From Vigna angularis (taxonomy: Eukaryota; Streptophyta; Magnoliopsida; Fabales; Fabaceae), in the NCBI RefSeq assembly GCF_016808095.1, contig NC_068973.1, forward strand, positions 26,082,077-26,146,076: a DNA stretch of 64,000 nt, given 5' to 3'. The notes under the pieces are model-generated. The model searched no databases and was not told the DNA's origin. It saw only the letters and a program-made list of their open reading frames with translations. The translations under genes were made by a program, and so were the position numbers. The first letter of the stretch is position 1. The number at the start of each line of letters is the position of its first letter. Positions 1 through 11,724 of the stretch are shown one piece after another.

Positions 1-203
1 TTGATATTTTAACTCCTCTTCCAATTTATCCCAATTTCCTACAAAATCAAGGGAATTTAGTTATAAAATCCTCAAGTATAACCTCAACTCTCTTATTCAC
101 AAAAACAAGCTAAAAACAAGAGAATAAGCAAGTTTTTAAGTAAAAAATGGTTCATTTATTATCAAAATTGAATCCAAAATAACAGTGAAATCAATCGTTA
201 TCA
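1..203. mobile_element. 3' end of an LTR-family repeat, cut by the window edge
   Basis: The segment resembles the last 200 bases of the LTR-like repeats at 13305-14531 and 15274-16651, including the shared stretch around 'tctcttattca' and the end 'aatcgttatca'. It stops at base 203, where the copia sequence resumes with 'ctttgtt'. The homologous copia unit at 2698 reads straight through this point, so this is an insertion into the copia unit. If it is a complete insertion, the sequence just left of the window should carry the matching target duplicate CTTTG. Confidence 0.6.
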
Positions 204-1275
204 CTTTGTTAGTGATCATTCTTTATTTCTGAAAACAACTAAAGACACTGACACTTCACAGTAATGAATGTTGATGACATTATTTTGGTTGGAAATGTCA
301 TAATTGAAATCATTTTATAACTAATCTTTTTAAAAGGACTTTCAAAATTAAAAATCTTAGAGATCCTACATATTTTCTTGGTTAGAGGCCACTAGAAATA
401 AAATTGGAAAACACTTGTATCAACTTAAATGTATTTTAGTCTTGCTAGAGAACACTAGTAGATACAATGTGTCACTATTGTTTCTCCTATGAATCATATT
501 GTGAAACTCGCGTTTAATGCTGGAAATGTGCTGCCTCATCCTTCTTCTTATTAAAGATTCATTGGAAAACTAATTTATTTAACCAACACAAGATCATATA
601 TTACTCAAATTGTTTACCATCTAAGTAAGTTCATCTCAGCTCGAACAAATGCTCATCCCAAGTAAAATTCATGTTTTATGATTCTTGAAACACAATCTCG
701 GGAAAAGCACTTTATATGAAGTTAATAGTGAGATTCAACTCAAAAGATAATTAGAACTCTGATTGAGCTAAACGTGTAGAAACTAAAACTTCTGTATCTA
801 GATATATAACAAACCTTGGTAATTCTTCCATATCTTGGAGTTCTAAAAAGAAACCTACTATTTCAAGAAGTTCATCTGAAGTTAAGTATAGAGGTTACAA
901 CAACTTGTGAATTGCAGTAGCTTACATATCTTAATGATTTAAAAGTCGAATACAAAAGACCAAAATTGCTTTATTGTGACAACTAGTTTGTTATACAAAT
1001 TACCTCTAATCAAGTTATGCATGAATGAACAAAACATATCGAAATGGACTATCACATAGGTAAAAAAGAAAACTAGTAGAGTTTTGTTGAAACTTCTTCA
1101 CATTTCTTCTAACATGCAACTGGTAATCGATTATGCATCAATGAATGCACAACAGTAAAAATCCTTCTTGAAAAATCTCATAATTTCTCGTGGTAATCAA
1201 TTATGGCAAATCATAATTGATTATTGATAATCATTACCATAAGTAGTAATCGATTATCTTGGATATAAATGAAGT
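204..1275 (+). pseudogene. Ty1-copia pol remnant, unit 1 of a tandem array
   Basis: Broken reading frames match the end of a copia polyprotein. They include the reverse-transcriptase active-site segment (VDDIILVGN, near 265-295), a LIYLTNTR-type segment near 565-600, and an RNase H segment (SRSSSEVKYRG, near 862-895) followed by LLYCDN. Stop codons and frameshifts are frequent, so it cannot make protein. At about 1118 the match to pol stops, right after 'caactgg', and a block with TAATCGATTA motifs begins. The unit recurs near 2524 and 4747. Confidence 0.75.
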
Positions 1276-2520
1276 TTTCTTATTCAAAAGGATTTTTAAC
1301 GCAACGTAAAGTAACAATACACATAATCAAATATAAGTCACACCCTATACATCAATCTACTAAATTACAAAAAAATTTAACATAAAAACAAGTCTTCATG
1401 AAGATCTTCTTGCACACTTGACTTCGAGACATTACCAAAATTTTTGTTTTTCAGCTCTATGCTAACAATTACTACTATATATATATATATCATAACATAA
1501 TATAAATACAATCAAATATTTTAAATTATTAATATATTATTTATGTACACATAAAATTATATATTTTATTATAAAGTCTAATATGTTATAATTTTATTAT
1601 ATTTAAATTAATATTTTTATATTATGTTTATTATTATATTATTAAATAAAATATATAATATATAGTTTAATATAATTATTCACTACAATTTATTTCTTAA
1701 TTTTATCAATTTCGTAGACATTATAGTAAATTTTTATATATGACAGAAAAAAAACAGTTAAATTTTTATATATATGATAGAAAAAATATGAAGTGTAGTC
1801 AAAATATAAAAATATCATATTAATTCTAATAAAATTCATAGTTCTTTTATAATTACTAAATATATACTTATTATATATATATATATATATTGATTATTAA
1901 AAGAAATAAATAATTGATAAAATTTAAATTTAAATTTAAGTCATACATTAAAAAAAAGAAAACAGATAACATATAATAAAAAAATTCATAAACTTATTAT
2001 TGATAAATTCATTATTTTAAATTTTTAAATTAAGATGTTTTATTTACTTTTGATGGCACAATAAAACTAAATGACTATTTTATATACTTTGAAAATATGT
2101 TTAGTCAATTATAAGGATTTCAATGTCCTATGTTGCTGCATAATTTTCCTATATAAGCTAGTAATCAAATTTATTGAAACTTTTTACAAAGTCTATGTTA
2201 GTTTGACTAAAATGTTTATATACAGTTATTTGACAAATTAAAAGTACTTAGATTTGTTACAAATTAAGAGCTAATTGCATTTTTTTTCTTATATTCAAAT
2301 GAATACTTTCTCTTAAAAGAAGGTTCTCCGAAAAGAAGGTTCATGGACGAATCCTAACTCACAAGAATTTTGTGGATATATTGGTTCTATGAACTTTTTC
2401 AATGGATTTTTTTTTATCCTGTATTGATTTTTTCTAACCCAAACCTATGTGGATTAGGACCAAATCACGTGAAGAGATCCAAATTGACGAGTTTAGTTCT
2501 TAATAATTAACATCTTAAAC
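1276..2520. repeat. AT-rich non-coding part of the copia tandem unit, copy 1
   Basis: About 1.2 kb of AT-rich DNA with short TA runs near 1479 and 1876. It is repeated almost base for base at about 3480-4745, so it belongs to the repeated unit and is not unique spacer. No gene is visible. A stretch near 2300-2500 ('aagaaggttcatggac') leads into the next pol remnant and may be older element sequence. Confidence 0.65.
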
Positions 2521-2523
2521 AGT

Positions 2524-3260
2524 TAAATTGTACTGATGCTTTTTTATATGATGAAGAAGTTTACATGCTCATTCTTCCTTGTATGCGTAGAGCTTCTATT
2601 GGACATGTTACATAAATCTTTGCATGGTTTTCGGCAAGCTAGCAAAGAATGGTATGAAAACCTATCTAATTTTCTTATTTCACAATGGTATAATTGCTTT
2701 GTTAATGATCATTCTTTATTTCTGAAAACAACTAACAACACTGACATTGGAAAATTGATTTATTTAACCAACACAAGACCACATATTACTCAAATTGTTT
2801 GCCATCTAAGTAAGTTCATCTCAGCTCTAACAAACGCTCATCTAAAGTACTATGCATGTTTTATGATTCTTGAAACAAAGGCACTTTATATGTAGTTAAT
2901 AGTGAGATTCAACTCAAAAGATAATTAGAACTCTGATTGAGCTAAACGTGCAGAAACTAAAAGATCTATATCTAGATATATAACATACCTTGGTAATTCT
3001 TCCATATCTTGGAGTTCTAAAAAGCAACCTACTATTTCACGAAGTTCATCTAAAGTTAAGTATAGAGGTTACAACAACTTGTGAACTGCAGTAGCTTACA
3101 TATCTTAATGATTTAAAAGTCGAATACAAAAGACCAAAATTGCTTTATTGTGACAACTAGTTTATTATACAAATTACCTCTAATCAAGTTATGCATGAAT
3201 GAACAAAACACATCGAAATGGACTATCACATAGATAAAAGAGAGAACTGGTAGAGTTTTG
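2524..3260 (+). pseudogene. Ty1-copia pol remnant, unit 2, with internal deletion
   Basis: An open stretch at 2536-2895 encodes a copia reverse-transcriptase segment: EEVYMLI-like start, LHKSLHGFRQASKEWYENL, and FVNDHSLFLKTT. It then jumps directly to LIYLTNTRPHITQIVCHLSKF. Units 1 and 3 have about 270 bases between these parts, including the VDD active site, so this copy has a clean internal deletion that removes the catalytic motif while keeping frame. RNase H remnants follow to about 3260. Non-functional. Confidence 0.8.
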
Positions 3261-4061
3261 TTAAAACTTCTTCACATTTTTTCTAACATGCAACTAGTAA
3301 TCGATTATGCATCAATGAATGCACAACGGTAAAAAAACATGCTTGAAACTTCTCATATCATGGTAATCGATTATTGCAAATCATAATTGATTATTGATAA
3401 TCGATTATTATAAGTGGTAATCGATTATCTTGGGTATAAATGAGGTTTTCTGATTCAAAACGAATTTTAACGCAGCCTAAAGTAAACAATACACATAATC
3501 AAATATAAGCCATACCTTATACATCAATTCACTAAATTACAAAAATTTTAACATAAAAAAATTCTTCATGAAGATCTTCCTGCACTTAAGACTTGACTTT
3601 GAGACATTATCAAAATTTATGTTTTTCAATTTTATGCTAGCAATTATTACTCTATATAAATCATAACATGAATATAAATACAATCAAATATTTTAAATTA
3701 ATAATATATTATTTATGTACACATATAAAAATTAAATATTTTATTAGAAAGTCTAATATGTTATAATTTTATTATATTTAAATCAATATTTTTATATTAT
3801 ATTTATTATTATATTATTAAATAAAATATGTATACTATATAGTTTAATATAATTATTGACTACAATTTATTTCTTAATTTTATCAATTTCATATACATTG
3901 TAAATTTTTATATATGACATAAAAAAGCACTACATAGTACATTGTAGTAAATTTTTATATATGACAGAAAAAAATATGAAGTCTAGTCAAAATATAAAAA
4001 TATCATATTAATTCTAATAAAATTCATACTAAAGTTTTTTTATAATTTCTAAATATATACT

Positions 4062-4121
<60 letters not shown>

Positions 4122-4744
4122 ATTATTAAAAGAAATAAATAATTAATAAATTTTAAATATAAATTTAAGTCGTACATTGAAAAAGAAAACAAATAACATA
4201 TAATAAAAAAATTCATAAACTTATTATTCATAAATTCATTATTTTAAACTTTTAAATTAAGATGTTTTATTTACTTTTGATGGCACAATAAAACTAAATG
4301 ACTATTTTATATATTTTGAAAATATGTTTAGTGAGTTATAAGGATTTCAATGTCCTATGTTGCTGCATAATTTTCCTATATAAGCTAGCAATCAAATTTA
4401 TTGAAACTTTTTAAAAAGTCTATGTTAGTTTGACTAAAATGTTTGTATACAGTTATTTGACAAATTAAAAGTACTTAGATTTGTTACAATTTAAGAGTTA
4501 ATTGCATTTTTTTCTTGTATTCAAATGAATATTTTCTCTTAAAAGAAGGTTATCTGAAAAGAAGGTTCATGGACTGATCCTAACCCATAAGACTTTTGTG
4601 GATATATTGGTTTTATGAACTTTTTCAATGGAATTTTTTTATCCTATATTGATTTTTTCTGACCTAACCCTATGTGGAATATGACCAAATCACGTGAGGA
4701 GATCCAAATTGACGAGTTTAGTTCCTAATAATTAACATCTTAAA
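3261..4744. repeat. Non-coding part of the copia tandem unit, copy 2, with (TA)n tract
   Basis: Repeats 1085-2520. It opens with TAATCGATTA motifs (about 3298, 3363, 3402, 3417), then AT-rich sequence. A (TA)n microsatellite at 4065-4119 has expanded compared with the short tract at 1876 in copy 1. No gene is seen. Confidence 0.7.
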
Positions 4745-4746
4745 CG

Positions 4747-5623
4747 GTTAAATTGTAGTGATGCTTTTTTATATGGTGAAGAAGTTTACATGCTCATTCT
4801 TCCTTGTATGCATAGAGCTTCTATTGGACATGTTACATAAATCTTTGCGTGGTTTTCGGCAAGCTAGCAAAGAATGCTATGAAAACCTATCTAATTTTCT
4901 TATTTCACAATGGTATAATTGCTTTGTTAATGATCATTCTTTATTTCTGAAACCAACTAACAAATTCTTTATTTCTGAAACCAACTAACAACACTAACAC
5001 TTCATAGTAGTGTATATGTTGATGACAGTATTCTTGTTGGAAATGCCATAATAGAAATCATTTTATAACTAATCTTTTTAATAGCACTTTCAAAATTAAA
5101 AATCTTAGAGATCCTACACATTTTCTTGGTTAGAGGCAACTAGAAATAAAATTGGAATACACTTGTATCAACTCAAATGTATTTTAGTCTTGCTAGAGAA
5201 CACTAGTAGATAGAATGTGTCACTATTGTTTCTCCTATGATTCATATTGTCAAACTCGCGTTTGATGCTGGAAATGTGTTGCCTCATCCTTCTTCTTATT
5301 AAAGATTCATTGGAAATCTGATTTATTTAACCAACACAAGACCGCATATTACTCAGATTGTTTACCATCTAAGTAGGTTCATCTCAGCTCCAACAAATGC
5401 TCATCTCAAGTAGCTTTGCATGTTTTATGATTCTTGAAACACACTCTCAGGAAAGGCAATTTTCATGCAGTTTATCGAAATTGATTATCACATAGTTTAA
5501 AGAGAAAACTAGTAGAGTTTTGTTCATATTTCTTCTAACATCCAACTGGATAATAAGTTCACCAAGGCTCTTCCATCCTTTATGTTTAACAACATATGTT
5601 CCAAACTAGGCATACTAGGTCGA
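4747..5623 (+). pseudogene. Ty1-copia pol remnant, unit 3, reaching the C-terminus
   Basis: Begins as the other units (LHKSLRGFRQASKECYENL at 4758-4988), has a local duplication of 'ttctttatttctgaaaccaac' at about 4934-4990, and keeps a YVDDSILVGN active-site segment near 5010-5042. After 'caactgg' at about 5548 it continues into the normal polyprotein C-terminus (FTKALPSFMFNN..SKLGILGR, stop near 5623). Units 1 and 2 lose the pol match at this same point. Frames are broken by stops and frameshifts. Confidence 0.75.
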
Positions 5624-6030
5624 TGATTCTCAATGAAGTAAAAATAATAAATAATAACTGAAGGAATCATCAATTTTTGTAACTGCTACACTTATATTAG
5701 TTTTAATTCTTTCTTTTGTATTGTATTATTCCAACTCTCTCCTCGTACCTTTACAACTAATCAATAACAGTCTTTCCTTCTTATTCTTCTTGTGTTCCTC
5801 TATTTTCTTTTTCTCGTGCTATTCTTTTTCCTTCATTCATATGAAGCGCGTTGTCAAGCTTCAAGATGGTCACCATTACACTTTAATAATGTATATCTAC
5901 AAGGTCCACCTATTTTACCTCCATGGTATGACTATTATTACCTTATACATACTCCTGAAGTTTACAAGATGTTGATTCTAGCTATTATAGGGGATGAAGG
6001 ATTTGAATTTCAATTTCATGGCTTAGTTCG
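5624..6030 (+). mobile_element. Probable copia LTR remnant next to the pol end
   Basis: Sequence after the copia pol stop has the look of a copia 3' LTR ('ttcttttgtattgtattatt', then 'ctaatcaataacag', then T-rich). It is cut at 6030 by the gypsy element. No gene can be supported; the short open frames here have no recognisable features. Confidence 0.4.
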
Positions 6031-6534
6031 TGAAACGTAATAGTTGTATTGAATCGAGTCCGAATATATATAAAGAAGGTAAACGTTCGTTCTATTACAA
6101 TCAACCAACAAAGAAATAGAGTTGCAATATATGCAGAACAGAACGGTGTGATAAGGACGATCAACAAAACACGTAATAGAAGAGGAAATAAAGAAAGGCT
6201 GAACGGTATTTGGGTATTGACCGAACGGTATCGTCAGCCGAACGGTTACTGTAGCACCTCCAGAAGAACAGGATTCAACCTGTGTCCAAAATGAGCAGAG
6301 AAAAAGCAGAGAGAATGTTCAGAGAGTCTAGAAAGTTAGAGAAGGATTCATACCAGGCATGTGTCACCCCCTCAAACGAAATCCTCCAAATACCCACTTC
6401 TCTTCCGTTGACGTGTGCGCCTCCTAACCGTTTTGTTGCATGTATTCTCTGTCATTTGTTACCCCATGCTTCTTTTATTTATGCATTCTCCTTTCTGCCC
6501 CTATCCTTGTCGTTGTCCTTTTATGCATGTTAAA
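6031..6534 (-). mobile_element. 3' LTR of the chromovirus
   Basis: Matches 10115-10684 along its length, starting TGAAACGTAATAG and ending ATGCATGTTAAA, where the other copy ends TGTTACA. It lacks about 60 bases around the repeated GAACGGT motifs that the other LTR has. The element is read on the minus strand, so this is its 3' LTR. The flanking bases, GTTCG here and GTCTG after 10684, agree at only 3 of 5 positions, so no clean target duplication is seen. Confidence 0.85.
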
Positions 6535-6539
6535 TTACC

Positions 6540-9500
6540 CTCCTCATCAAAAACAACCTTGTCCTCAAGGTTGAACAAGGGATAAGCTTCTTTCACCTCC
6601 TTCACATCTTCCCAAGTAGCTTCTTTAGGATCTAAAATGTCCCATTGCAGTAATATATGTGATACCTTTTACTGATTTCGTGTTATCACCCGACATTTCA
6701 ATACTTTCCAAGGTTGCACTGTGGGACCAAACTCTGAGGTAGTTAACGACAGAGGGAGATATTGTTATGGTGGAATACTTTGAAATTTCTTGAGTAAAGA
6801 AATATGAAACACTAGATGGATTTTTGCTATGTCTGGCAACTTGAGTTTGTAGGCCACCGATCCTATCTTTTCAATCACCTCAAAGGGTCCAAAAAAACTT
6901 TAGTCCCAGTTTTTTATTTTTTCTTAAGGCTAGAGACTGTTGCCTATATGGTTGCAGCTTGACTAAAGCAAGATCTCCCACTTGTAATTGAAAATCTCGC
7001 CTCTTTTTATCATCTTGTTGCTTCATATAGTTTTGAGACTTCAATAAATTAGCCTTAAGTTGTGAAAGGAGTTTCTGTTTGTCAAAGCTTCTCTAACTGA
7101 CATGGGATCCTTTTGATTTTGATCATATCTAACAAGTGGCGGAGGAAGGCGTCCAAACACTGCTTGAAAGGGAGTCATACCTAACTGTGATGAAAGGAAG
7201 TATTATACCAATATTGGGCCCAAGGCAGCATATTCATCCAAGACTTAGGGTTCTCATACACAGCACCTCAAATACATTTCTAATGTTTTATTAAGATTAT
7301 ATGTTTGACCATCGGATTGAGGATGATACGCGGATCCCATGTCTAAGGTTGTTCCTTGAGATTTAAACAATTGTTGCCAAAAAGAGCTAATAAAAACTCT
7401 ATCTCTGTTAGATACAATGGACTTGGGCATTCCATGTATCTTTACCACCTGAGCAATAAAGGCTTCTGCAACAGATTTGCTTGAAAAATCGGATTTCAGG
7501 GGAATGAAATAAGCAAACTTGGACAATCGGTCAATCACCACCATGATGGTTGTATAACCCGTAACTACTGGAAGATGGGTGATAAAATCCATGGCAATGT
7601 CCTCCCAAATTTGTTGAGGAAAAGGCAATGGTTGTAGTAGCCCTTTCGGTAAGGCGTGATGTACCTTAGCTTGTTGACAAACCACATATTCATTGACAAA
7701 TTTTCGAATGTCCTGCTGCATATTGGGCCAATGGAATTGGTTTCCAATTCTGCTCGCGATCTTGGTGATGTTGGCATGACCTCCAATCTTTGAATTATGA
7801 AACTCGTGAAGTATTTGGTTAATAAGAGTGGAATTCTTAGGCACTAGGATACGACCCTTCCAAAAAAGAATACCATCCTTAATAGTGTATTCGAAATTTG
7901 GATATTGACCTTGAAGACATTGGCTATATACTTTAGACAATTTCTGATCGGTTTTAGTGACCTCCACCAGATGTTGAAGCCATACACAATTTGGTTCAGA
8001 CCAAGCCATAACACAACTCCTTGATAAGGCATTTGCAGGAATATTTTCCTTCCCAGCTTTATATTGTATCTCAAAGTCATATCCTAATAGTTTTGGCAGC
8101 CACTGTTGTTGCTCAGGTGTTTGGAGGGTCTGGTCCAACAACTGCTTCAAACTTTTTTGATCAGTTTTAATGACAAAATGGTGTCCTAGGAGATAATGTT
8201 TGAATTTAGCCAAAGCTTCTGTAATTGCATAAAGCTCTCTTACATATGCATATTGTTTTTGCATTATAGGTGACATTTTCTTGGAGAAATAAGCGATTGG
8301 ATGTTGGTTCTGACTTAGGACAGCACCTACTGCCATTCCCGATGCATCAGTTTCTAACACAAAAGGTGCTTTAAAATTGGGAATAGTCAAAACAGGAGCA
8401 GATGTCATGGCCAACTTTAACTGCTCAAACGATGTAGTAGCTTTTTCACATAGTTTTTCACAAATCGGTTAATGGTGCAACAATACTCGCATAGTTTTTC
8501 ACAAATCTTCTATAGTATCTTGTGAGACCAAGGAAACCTCTCAATTGTTTTAAATTTGAAGGTTGGGGCCATGCACGTACTGCAACCAGTTTTCTATCAT
8601 CCATATCTACTCCAAAACTAGACAAAGTATGCCCCAAGATATTCAATTTGTGTCACTCCAAAACTGCACTTAGAAAACCTTGCAAAGAGTTGATGCTTCT
8701 GCAGAATGCTAAGGACAACTTCCAAATGGTATAAGTGATCCTTCCAATTGCAACTATATACCAAAATATCATAAAAAAAAACAACACAAATTTTCGTAAT
8801 AACTCGTGGAATATGTGATTCATTAAACTTTCAAATGAAGCTGGTGCATTAGTCAATCCAAATGGCATAACTAACCATTCATAATGGCCATGATGTGTTC
8901 TAAAAGTTGTCTTGTGTCGGTCCTCTGGCTTCAATAAAATCTGGTGGTATCCAGATCTGAGATCAAACTTGGAATGAGTTCATCCACAGTTGGAATGGGA
9001 AAGCTATCTTTGATAGTTATAGCATTAAGAGCTCTATAGTTTGTACCAACTCTCCATGAGCCATCCTTCTTCTTGACTAAATAATGGGAGAAGAAAAAGG
9101 ACTTTTACTATGTTGTATAATACCTTCCTTTATCATTCCTTCTACCAGCTTTTCAATCTCCTCTTTTTGGATATGAGGATACCTATAAGGCTTGACCTTG
9201 ACCGGATTAGAGCCTTCCAACAGGGGAATAGAGTGATCATGGAATCTTTGAGGTGGTAGATTATGAGGAGTATCAAAAATTGAACTATAATTTTGCAGTA
9301 ACATAGCGAGTTCATGTTGCATCTCAGTTTGTGCCTCTAACAGTGGACCAGAGTGGAGGTTCTCTTCCAATAATTGCATCTTGTATATTTCTGTTATAGC
9401 ATTGGTCTGATCATTCTTCTGATATGGTTTAATTGAGCTTAAGTTGGCACCAACTCTCTATCGCCTTGTAGTGTGGTAAATTTGCCCTCATGAAGTAACT

Positions 9501-10113
9501 TCAATTGCCAAGGACATAAATTGCAAATAATAATCAGAGATCGAACCCGTTTGCTGTAGTTTGAAAAGTTTTGCCATTGGACAATCGAAAGGCGAAGGTC
9601 CAAATTGTGATTCAAGAGCACGGGTTCAATCCATCCACGTATTTACAGCGGCTAACCTCTGTAACATCTAAAACCAAGGTACCACTTCACCTTCAAAAGG
9701 CATAGCAACTATTTCCACTCGCGCCATATCTGGTGTACTATGATAGTTGAAAATTTTCTCCGCCTTGAAAATCCAACTAAGCACTGAAGACGTGCCATCA
9801 AAATGAGGAAACTCCAAAGAAATATTCCTCATGGGAAACGCAACATTAATCGGTGGTGGTGGAGTGTTCGCCGTGGACTCTTCATGTTGTTGGTGAACTG
9901 ATTTTTCCAGTAACAAGCGTTCTAAGTTTGCTTGTATTTGATCAAAATGATGTTAATTTTCTGCCTCTTTTTGTACATTGTAGTCACGCTGTTGACGGTC
10001 TCGCATCTCAAATCGTTCAAGTAACCGTTGAATCTCATTGCCTTGAGTTTTCAACTCAACTTGAATATCCTTCAGTCTGGTAGCTTCCGCCTTGAAGAGC
10101 AATGAAAGCACCA
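6540..10113 (-). pseudogene. Decayed Ty3-gypsy chromovirus gag-pol (Reina/Tekay-like)
   Basis: Read on the minus strand from the 10115 LTR. There is a TGG-starting primer-site candidate beside the LTR (about 10097-10113), then gag (about 10108-9668, with one TAA at 9953). A short stretch ending KLLHEGKFTTLQGD (9439-9621) follows, where most of gag's end and the protease are deleted. RT pieces lie at 9379-9077 and 8934-8653, with the FxDD site destroyed by a frameshift. RT end is at 8646-8458, then a 386-codon frame with RNase H and integrase (8414-7254), and a chromodomain remnant (about 6710-6590). The last residues, LEDKVVFDEEGN, abut the 3' LTR. In the integrase, the zinc-finger C is Y in NEYVVC, and the third catalytic residue (E of the usual GQTE) is Y. 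It cannot move itself. Confidence 0.85.
7254..8414 (-). pseudogene. RNase H-integrase frame of the chromovirus
   Basis: The longest open frame of the element, 386 codons. Residues 1-135 are RNase H (VLETDASGMAVGAVLSQ, then ALSRSC at its end). Residues 180-240 are the H-H-C-C integrase finger (HEFHNSKIGGH, then YVVCQQAK, with the first cysteine replaced). Residues 265-386 are the integrase core, with D in AMDF and D in SNRDRVF; the glutamate expected after DGQT is replaced by Y. It stays open but lacks a complete catalytic triad, so it is probably relaxed and not selected. Remnants of the rest of integrase continue, broken, to about 6590. Confidence 0.85.
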
Positions 10114-10114
10114 A

Positions 10115-10684
10115 TGAAACGTAATAGTTGTATTGAACCGAGTCCGGATATATATAAATAAGGTAAATGTTCGTTCTATTACAATCAACCAACAAAGCAA
10201 AAGAGTTGTAATATATGCAGAACAGAACGGTGTAATAAGGACGATCAACAAAACACGTAATAAAAGAGGAAATAAAGAAAGATCGAACGGTATTTGGGTA
10301 TTGATCGAACGGTACTGTGGCAGAATGATGAAGATGACCGAACAGTACTGTGGCAGAATGAAGAAGAGGACCGAACGGTATCGTCTGCCGAACGGTTACT
10401 ATAGCACCTCCAGAAGAACAGGATTCAACCTGTGGAATGAAGAATTCCAGAATGAGCAGAGAAAATGTTCAGAGAGTCTAGAAAGTTAGAGAAGGATTCA
10501 TATCAGGCCTGTGTCACCCCCTCAAACGAAATCCTCCAAATACCCACTTCTTTTCTGCTGACGTGTGCCCCTCCTAACCGTTTTGCTGCATGTATTCTCT
10601 GTCATCTGCTGCCCCATGCTTCTTTTATTTGTGCATTCTCCTTTATGCCCCTGTCCTTGCCCTTGTCCTTTTATGCATGTTACA
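10115..10684 (-). mobile_element. 5' LTR of the chromovirus
   Basis: The direct-repeat partner of 6031-6534. Begins TGAAACG and ends TGTTACA, the expected TG...CA form. It holds several CCGAACGG motifs (about 10283-10400), with a local duplication of 'ctgtggcagaatga...gaccgaac' (about 10314-10375) absent from the other LTR. On the minus strand the internal region starts one base beyond the LTR with TGGTGCTTTCATTG, a plausible tRNA primer site. Confidence 0.85.
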
Positions 10685-10689
10685 GTCTG

Positions 10690-11330
10690 TTCCATGGTTG
10701 TCAACTTTTAGCATTAACTCGAAAATTTGAACGAGATTCCTCAATGTCTACAAGTCCTCTCGTTTATAAACTTGTTTTTGTGGTGGATTCAATTTATTTA
10801 GGTTTGTTACGTTTCTATTTTGGATAATGAGAAATATCAAATTATCATTCATATTATTTTCTATTTCTAGTACTCAATATTCAAAATGGTATCTAGATCT
10901 TGATGCTTTATTCTGGCAATCTTGTTGTCATCGTTTTACTTCAATCTCTTTGATTCATGATTACTATTCTAGACCCCAAATCCTCTTCTTATCCTCCTAT
11001 GGTGTTGCTCGTTGTCACCAGTTCTTTTCTACATGATATAGGAGAAACTCTCTGATATCAATTTCCTCCTTTAGAAACAAAAAGTCAAATCGGCCATCAA
11101 AGCTTACCGTCTCCATCATTGTGTTGTTAACCCTCTTATTCCTCTTAAGTTATTGTCAGTTTCTGATCGTGATTTCAGAATTGAGAATTCTGAGTTCAAT
11201 GCTTGGGAAACTCAAGACCAACATCTTTTATCATGGCTGCAGTTGTCTTTTTCGGTCTCTTTCTTAACCCACTTTATTGTTATAAAAGTTGAATAAGTAT
11301 TTCAAAAAGTCTGCAGATCTTCTGCCAAAA
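10690..11330 (+). pseudogene. Copia LTR end, primer site and gag fragment
   Basis: After an LTR-like stretch, 'tggtatctagatc' (about 10890) resembles the initiator-Met primer site TGGTATCAGAGC. A broken frame follows (about 11070-11290) that reads like a copia gag start: LETKSQIG / AIKAYRLHHCVVNPLIPLKLLS and NAWETQDQHLLSWLQLSFS. Several frameshifts and stops are present. It may be the other end of the copia element into which the chromovirus at 6031-10684 inserted. Confidence 0.55.
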
Positions 11331-11670
11331 GTTTCAGTGAGTAATTGGTTATTTGATTTAGTAACCAAAAGACTCGTGATTGGTTATTTGATGTTTTGAA
11401 CGTTGGTGGCCAGCTCACGAGACTACCACTGCAAGTCTTGTTTCTTCTAGCCTCATTTACTCTTCCAAAATATACATGTTTCTCATTTTTTTTTTCTTCT
11501 CTCTTTTCTTTCTTATCATATCATAAGTTTACTATTTTGTATTTTTAGAGTTCCTTAGTAATTTTCGTATCCTCAAAAAATTTTGAAAGTTGATGTATTT
11601 TGGAATCTTGAACAACACATCACGGATAAGTATTTAAAGACAATAAATATATGAAGTTGTTTTTCTTAGT
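11331..11670. other. AT-rich spacer between copia remnants
   Basis: Contains a short imperfect repeat ('tggttatttgat' twice near 11345 and 11378) and T-rich sequence. No gene or clear element end is visible. Confidence 0.4.
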
Positions 11671-11724
11671 GCACTTTCTAATGATTTATTCGATGTGTGT
11701 ATTGTTCATATAAGGAAGTAAAAG

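Noticed and set aside
6031..10689. A clean 5-bp target duplication for the chromovirus
   Set aside because: GTTCG and GTCTG match at only three of five bases, so the claim is not supported.
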